From Chitinophagaceae bacterium (GTDB lineage: Bacteria; Bacteroidota; Bacteroidia; Chitinophagales; Chitinophagaceae): DNA of 10,201 nt. The stretch is from contig JACFNM010000091.1 of NCBI GenBank assembly GCA_019454915.1, forward strand, positions 1 through 10,201, given 5' to 3'. Position numbers and translations under genes: made by a program. The notes under the pieces are model-generated. The model was not told the origin of the DNA. It was given only the letters and a program-made list of their open reading frames with translations, and did not search any database. Positions 6,609 through 10,201 of the stretch are shown one piece after another. Each line of letters opens with the position of its first letter. Position 1 is the first letter of the stretch.

Positions 6609-6950
6609 ATGTTAAGTGAGGAAGAAAAGGCTTTTATGGTTTTCTGGGAGCAAAACCGGAAAAGGCAAAAAAAGGTGATGAACCAGTTGTTGTTAGGGCT
6701 ACCCCTGGGGCTGTTACTGTCTTTGCCCATCATAATCAACTATTTATCAGGATGGCATAAGAGAGCGGTGATGGTAGGGAACGCGCAGTCTAACCCCCTG
6801 GTGTTGATTATAGCGGTGCTGGCCATCGCGGTATTCTTTTCCATTTTTCATAAAAGGCATAAGTGGGAGATGAATGAACAGCGTTATCAGTCGCTCAAAC
6901 TGGCGGAGCAGGACGATGCCCCGGGAGAAGGCGACGGAACAGGAGTTTAA
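6609..6950 (+). CDS. Small two-helix membrane protein, function unknown
   Basis: A 113-aa protein I know only as a conserved-hypothetical type of the Bacteroidota. It begins with an acidic/basic amphipathic segment (MLSEEEKAFMVFWEQNRKRQ), followed by a hydrophobic helix at about 26-48 (LLLGLPLGLLLSLPIIINYL), a polar loop (GWHKRAVMVGNAQSN) and a second helix at about 63-80. The tail is charged, with HKRHKWEMNEQRY just after helix 2 and a Glu/Asp/Gly-rich end. Basic residues flank both helices on the same side, so both termini are probably cytoplasmic. ATG start, 22 nt after a -7 promoter box. The FKBP lipoprotein gene begins 33 nt after its stop with no recognisable promoter between, so the two are likely co-transcribed. 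No catalytic motif is visible. Confidence 0.8.
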   Translation: MLSEEEKAFMVFWEQNRKRQKKVMNQLLLGLPLGLLLSLPIIINYLSGWHKRAVMVGNAQSNPLVLIIAVLAIAVFFSIFHKRHKWEMNEQRYQSLKLAEQDDAPGEGDGTGV

Positions 6951-6983
6951 TTAAAATTTAAAATAGTCGAAAAGTTACGGTAT

Positions 6984-7493
6984 ATGAGAAAATATGCTTT
7001 TTACGGTTTGTTGGTTCTGTTGTCATCCGGTTTGATTTCCTGTTTGAAGAACAGGGATAACGACACCTGTAACCTCCAGGAGGTCAAAGCAGAAGCGCCG
7101 GAAGCTGAAGTACTGAGTTTGGAGCAATACCTCGAAGAAAATTCGATCACAGCCCAAAAGCATCCGTCAGGGCTCTACTATATCATAGAAACGCCGGGAG
7201 CGGGACTGGTTGCTGAGCCGTGTTCTATCGTGGCAGCCATTTATACCGGGAAGTTCACGAATGGAGAGATATTTGACAGCAGTGAAGGTACTCCTATCGC
7301 ATTCCGCCTGGGGCAGGTGATTGCGGGCTGGCAGATGGGGCTCAAATTGATTCAGCCAGGAGGGAAAATTAAACTTTTTATACCCCCCAGCCTGGGATAC
7401 GGCCCAGCGGATAAAGTGGATATGGACGGAAAAGTGGTGATACCCGGAAATTCAACGCTCATTTTTGATGTGGAGCTGGTGGATGTTCAGTAA
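6984..7493 (+). CDS. FKBP-type peptidyl-prolyl cis-trans isomerase, lipoprotein
   Basis: A 169-aa envelope folding helper that catalyses cis-trans isomerisation of Xaa-Pro bonds. Residues 1-20 are a lipoprotein signal (basic MRK, hydrophobic core, lipobox LISC) with Cys20 as the lipidated residue, so the mature protein is membrane-tethered in the envelope. A linker with Glu-rich segments leads to a single FKBP domain at about 84-168. Active-site residues corresponding to FKBP12 are kept: Tyr87 (YTG), Phe97-Asp98 (IFDSS), Val112-Ile113 and Trp116 (QVIAGW), Tyr139 (LGYG) and Phe161 (LIFDVEL). Two further cysteines, Cys29 and Cys80, could form a disulfide. It follows the small membrane protein gene by 33 nt. 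No strong terminator follows; only an imperfect AAAGG/CCTTT stem occurs just after the stop. Confidence 0.92.
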   Translation: MRKYAFYGLLVLLSSGLISCLKNRDNDTCNLQEVKAEAPEAEVLSLEQYLEENSITAQKHPSGLYYIIETPGAGLVAEPCSIVAAIYTGKFTNGEIFDSSEGTPIAFRLGQVIAGWQMGLKLIQPGGKIKLFIPPSLGYGPADKVDMDGKVVIPGNSTLIFDVELVDVQ

Positions 7494-7556
7494 AGGATAA
7501 GATTGCCTTTCCATAATACGCTGCGGATGGTTACGTTAAGCTGATCGGTAAACCAT

Positions 7557-7564
7557 TAATTTTG
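7557..7564 (+). promoter_or_regulatory. -7 promoter element for the L-serine dehydratase gene
   Basis: TAATTTTG matches TAnnTTTG exactly and lies 16 nt before the TTG start codon at 7581, which would give an almost leaderless transcript (about 10 nt). No clear TTG -33 box is visible; TTA at 7536-7538 has an 18-nt spacing. The element supports an independent transcript for this gene. Confidence 0.5.
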
Positions 7565-7580
7565 TTTAAAACTTTCCGAC

Positions 7581-9005
7581 TTGTCATACGAAGCCATTTC
7601 TGTTTTTGATATGTTTAAAATCGGGGTGGGGCCTTCGAGTTCTCATACCCTGGGTCCCTGGCGCGCTGCCGGGTTATTCATTTCAAAGTTGAAAGCAATG
7701 GATTTGTTGAATCGGGTGGAAACCGTGGAAGTTCGGTTGTACGGGTCACTGGCCAAGACGGGTAAGGGGCACGGAACGGATATAGCGGTTCAGTTGGGGT
7801 TAATGGATGAAGACCCCGAAAACTTCCCGGTGGAAAATCTAACCACGGTTATACAGTCCATTGCCACAGACCAGAAGCTAAACCTGGGCGGTAGCCGATT
7901 CATTCCTTTTGTACCGGGGAAGAGCATTATTTTTTTAATGAAGGAAACGCTTGCTTATCACCCAAACGGACTTTCTTTTTCGGCTAAGCTATCAGACGAC
8001 AGGGTATTGACCGAAACGTATTATTCAGTAGGAGGAGGGTTTGTAGAACAGGAAGGAGAAGCGTCGGGGAAGAAAGATATGGTACAGTTGCCTTTCCCTA
8101 TTAATACGGCTTCCGATTTATTGCACTGGTGTATGAAAGGGCTGAGTATTTCCGACGTAGTATTGGAGAATGAAAATGCCTGGAGGCCGGAAGAGGAAAC
8201 ACGGGAAAGGCTGCTGCACATTTATCGGATCATGCAGGAATGTGTGTACCGCGGCTGTCATGAGGAAGGAACATTACCGGGCGGACTGAATGTAAGGCGC
8301 CGTGCCGCAGCGTTGAATAAGAAACTCTTAAAAGGAAACCTCTATAAGGATTATGACGGTTGGGTCAGTGCCATTAAGGAAGGAGGTTCAGAATTTAGCT
8401 ATATACTTGATTGGGTCAGTTGTTTCGCTTTGGCGGTAAACGAACAGAATGCTTCATTCGGACGGGTAGTGACGGCGCCTACCAATGGGGCTGCTGGTGT
8501 AATTCCGGCTGTGTTACTCTATGCCGCCGTCTTTTGTGCCTGCGCTTCCGATGATCAGGTGATCCGATTCTTATTAGCGGCATCAGAAATAGGCAGTATT
8601 TTTAAAAAGGGAGCCACCATATCGGCTGCTATGGGCGGCTGCCAGGCAGAGATTGGCGTTTCTTCCGCCATGGCGGCGGGCGCTCTCACGGAATTGCTGG
8701 GTGGTACACAGCGACAGGCTTTAATGGCCGCGGAGATAGCGATGGAACATCACCTGGGTCTAACCTGCGATCCGATAGCGGGGCTGGTGCAGATTCCCTG
8801 TATAGAAAGGAATACGATGGGCGCCATTAAGGCCATCACGGCGTCGCAACTTGCTCTGCAGAGTACACCGGATTTTGCCAAAGTCTCCTTGGATGCCGTG
8901 GTAAAAACCATGTGGGAGACCGCCATAGATATGAATACCAAATACAAGGAGACCGCTGAAGGCGGATTAGCGGTGAATATTCCGTTGGGATTGATAGAGT
9001 GCTGA
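7581..9005 (+). CDS. sdaA: L-serine ammonia-lyase (serine dehydratase), single-chain iron-sulfur type
   Basis: A 474-aa cytoplasmic enzyme that converts L-serine to pyruvate and ammonia with a [4Fe-4S] cluster instead of PLP. The N-terminal beta domain starts at once with [20 protein letters not shown] (residues 7-26), its signature, and continues through [13 protein letters not shown] (55-67). The catalytic alpha domain holds [13 protein letters not shown] (298-310), [18 protein letters not shown] (350-367), and [18 protein letters not shown] (394-411). Cys354, Cys396 and Cys407 are the expected cluster ligands. The final residue is Cys474, as in the Legionella pneumophila enzyme whose C-terminal cysteine reaches into the active site as fourth iron ligand. 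Length fits the fused single-chain form. The start is a [15 protein letters not shown] matches the family start, and no ATG lies upstream in frame near the promoter. It appears to be monocistronic. Confidence 0.96.
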   Translation: MSYEAISVFDMFKIGVGPSSSHTLGPWRAAGLFISKLKAMDLLNRVETVEVRLYGSLAKTGKGHGTDIAVQLGLMDEDPENFPVENLTTVIQSIATDQKLNLGGSRFIPFVPGKSIIFLMKETLAYHPNGLSFSAKLSDDRVLTETYYSVGGGFVEQEGEASGKKDMVQLPFPINTASDLLHWCMKGLSISDVVLENENAWRPEEETRERLLHIYRIMQECVYRGCHEEGTLPGGLNVRRRAAALNKKLLKGNLYKDYDGWVSAIKEGGSEFSYILDWVSCFALAVNEQNASFGRVVTAPTNGAAGVIPAVLLYAAVFCACASDDQVIRFLLAASEIGSIFKKGATISAAMGGCQAEIGVSSAMAAGALTELLGGTQRQALMAAEIAMEHHLGLTCDPIAGLVQIPCIERNTMGAIKAITASQLALQSTPDFAKVSLDAVVKTMWETAIDMNTKYKETAEGGLAVNIPLGLIEC

Positions 9006-9079
9006 GACAGTAATGAAAGAAGGAGAGTAGTGCACAGGCATGTCTGCCATTTGCCCGTCATGGTTAAAGGATTCGTCAT

Positions 9080-9131
9080 ATCATCGTAAATCATACCACT
9101 CCTGTCTTTCGTAGTGCGGCATTACGATGAT
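9080..9131. repeat. Long inverted repeat between sdaA and arsR
   Basis: ATCATCGTAA (9080-9089) is repeated as its exact reverse complement at 9122-9131, 32 nt apart. Inside, CACT (9097-9100) and AGTG (9113-9116) can add a second short stem. The structure starts 75 nt after the serine dehydratase stop and could terminate that transcript, although no T-run follows. It could also insulate or regulate the ars genes, whose first start codon is about 97 nt further on. Confidence 0.45.
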
Positions 9132-9189
9132 CTTATTACCGAAAATGTAAGTAGAAAAAAATAGCTGATTTTCTTCTTCTATTCGATTC

Positions 9190-9211
9190 TTAATCGTAAT
9201 ATTGCAATTAA
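9190..9211. promoter_or_regulatory. Candidate ArsR operator overlapping an arsR promoter element
   Basis: A 22-bp imperfect palindrome centred between 9200 and 9201: the left half TTAATCGTAAT and right half ATTGCAATTAA match at 9 of 11 positions. ArsR/SmtB repressors bind such AT-rich dyads just upstream of their own gene; the ATG at 9228 is 17 nt away. TAATATTG (9197-9204), one mismatch from the -7 consensus TAnnTTTG, lies inside it, so a bound repressor would block the promoter. This supports autoregulation relieved by arsenite, by inference. Confidence 0.5.
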
Positions 9212-9227
9212 TAAATGAAGATAATTC

Positions 9228-9560
9228 ATGGGTGCAAGTAAGACAGACCATTTCACGAAGAGGCAGAATACCATCGCGCTGCTTGCCAGGGCATTCGGGC
9301 ATCCGGCCCGGGTGGCTATTATGGAGCATTTGTCCAAAGCAGATCGGTGTGTCTGTGGAGATATTGTTGCCGAACTACCGTTGGCCCAGCCCACCGTTTC
9401 GCAACACCTCAAGGAGTTGAAGAACGCCGGGCTGATAAAAGGAAGTATTGAGGGGAACAGCATTTGCTATTGCATTGATGAAAAAACGATGGACCGGGTG
9501 CAGCAATACTTTTCTCAATTCAGTTCCGGGCTGCAAAAGAAGAAAAAAGACTGTTGTTAA
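9228..9560 (+). CDS. arsR: ArsR/SmtB-family metalloid-responsive repressor
   Basis: A 110-aa winged-helix dimeric repressor, normal length for ArsR. The core RAFGHPARVAIMEHL (21-35) precedes the sensor segment DRCVCGDIVAELPLAQ (39-54) and the recognition helix PTVSQHLKELKNAGLI (55-70); the wing follows (KGSIEGNSICYCI). Cys41 and Cys43 at the start of the DNA-binding helices correspond to the classic CxC arsenite site of alpha-3 type ArsR proteins, so arsenite binding should release DNA. Extra cysteine pairs occur at Cys80/Cys82 in the wing and Cys109/Cys110 at the very C-terminus, after a lysine run. The ATG at 9228 follows the operator-like palindrome by 17 bp. The arsenite methyltransferase gene begins 21 nt downstream, so the two form one operon and arsenic is the probable inducer. 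Confidence 0.9.
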   Translation: MGASKTDHFTKRQNTIALLARAFGHPARVAIMEHLSKADRCVCGDIVAELPLAQPTVSQHLKELKNAGLIKGSIEGNSICYCIDEKTMDRVQQYFSQFSSGLQKKKKDCC

Positions 9561-9581
9561 TTTAAACGATAATAATAGATC

Positions 9582-10201
9582 ATGAATAATCAGCAAATCA
9601 AAGAAATGGTAAAGCAAAAATATAGTGAGATTGCTTTGCAGGATACGCATACAAATGCTTCATCCTGTTGCGGCAGCGGCGGCTGCAGCACGCAGGTATA
9701 TAACATCATGAGTGATGAATATGAACATCTGGATGGTTATCAGCCGGAAGCCGACCTGAAGTTAGGTTGTGGCCTGCCTACGGAGTTTGCCGGGATTCAA
9801 AAGGGAGATACGGTGGTGGATCTGGGAAGCGGGGCAGGGAATGATTGTTTTGTTGCCCGCCATGAAGTGGGCGAGACGGGGAAAGTGATTGGCGTGGACT
9901 TTTCGGAGGTGATGATAGAAAAGGCACGTGCTAATGCGGCAAAACTGAATTACAGCAATGTGGAATTTCGGTTGGGAGACATCGAGAATATTCCTGTCGG
10001 CGGTAATACAGCCGATGTGGTGGTGAGTAATTGCGTGATGAACCTGGTGCCGGATAAGCGCGAGGCCTTCGCCGAGGTGTACCGCATTCTGAAGCCCGGC
10101 GCTCATTTCAGCATTTCAGATATTGTGCTGACCGGTGAGTTGCCGGAGAGCATAAAGAATGCGGCGGAAATGTATGCCGGTTGCATAGCCAGCGCTATTC
10201 A
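9582..10201 (+). CDS. arsM: Arsenite S-adenosylmethionine methyltransferase (3' end cut by window edge)
   Basis: Partial gene: 206 codons are visible, and bacterial ArsM proteins are usually about 260-280 aa. It methylates trivalent arsenic with SAM to methylated arsenicals, detoxifying it and making it volatile. Evidence in order: a cysteine cluster near the N-terminus (CCGSGGC, 29-35), LGCGLPTEFAGI (61-72), SAM motif I VDLGSGAGNDCF (79-90), IGVDFSEVMIEKAR (103-116), SNCVMNLVPDKR (149-160), YRILKPGAHFSISD (167-180) and AGCIASA (199-205). Cys63, Cys151 and Cys201 match the three conserved As(III)-binding cysteines of the family. The ATG at 9582 is 21 nt after arsR with no promoter in between, so expression should be controlled by ArsR. 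Downstream ars genes may continue outside the window. Confidence 0.93.
   Translation, partial: MNNQQIKEMVKQKYSEIALQDTHTNASSCCGSGGCSTQVYNIMSDEYEHLDGYQPEADLKLGCGLPTEFAGIQKGDTVVDLGSGAGNDCFVARHEVGETGKVIGVDFSEVMIEKARANAAKLNYSNVEFRLGDIENIPVGGNTADVVVSNCVMNLVPDKREAFAEVYRILKPGAHFSISDIVLTGELPESIKNAAEMYAGCIASAI

Noticed and set aside
9033..9050. A short GGCA/TGCC stem after the serine dehydratase stop.
   Set aside because: Only four base pairs and no T-run; stems of this size occur by chance throughout the window.
9081..9329. An 82-codon minus-strand frame that overlaps the start of arsR.
   Set aside because: It is antisense to the clear ArsR start and its likely operator, crosses the inverted repeat at 9080-9131, and matches no family I know.

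Overview
The window looks like a chromosomal segment of a Bacteroidota bacterium, probably of the Chitinophagaceae or a close relative. The reasons are: promoters that fit the Bacteroidota -7 consensus TAnnTTTG instead of a sigma70 -10 box; almost no Shine-Dalgarno sequences; several TTG starts; a membrane protein of the HU-CCDC81/SPOR type that is characteristic of this phylum; and a lipoprotein FKBP with a short lipobox. The phylum is inferred with good confidence, the family only loosely. There are no rRNA or tRNA genes, insertion sequences, phage genes or CRISPR arrays.

Layout. Positions 1-3798, minus strand: a compact four-gene operon read in the order UbiA-like prenyltransferase, type III polyketide synthase (chalcone/stilbene synthase fold), SAM methyltransferase and geranylgeranyl-reductase-type flavoprotein. 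The last gene runs off the left edge. The genes overlap or nearly touch, so they are probably translated together. This is a small biosynthetic cluster, most likely for a prenylated and methylated phenolic, pyrone or quinone-like lipid. Positions 3873-5042, minus: the Na+/H+ antiporter NhaA. Positions 5043-5526: a 484-bp stretch without a convincing gene, holding an nhaA promoter candidate, a 14-bp perfect palindrome and a strong hairpin.

Positions 5527-6468, minus, and 6609-7493, plus, diverge from a shared promoter region: a membrane-anchored HU-CCDC81/SPOR envelope protein on one side, a small two-helix membrane protein and an FKBP-type prolyl isomerase lipoprotein on the other. Positions 7581-9005, plus: single-chain iron-sulfur L-serine dehydratase, starting at TTG behind its own -7 box. 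Positions 9228-10201, plus: an arsenic pair, the ArsR-family repressor and arsenite methyltransferase ArsM (cut by the right edge), preceded by an imperfect 22-bp palindrome that is a good operator candidate.

The most unusual part is the polyketide/prenyltransferase operon. The polyketide synthase keeps the full Cys-His-Asn triad, while its UbiA partner departs from the usual Asp-rich metal/diphosphate motifs. The product cannot be read from the sequence.
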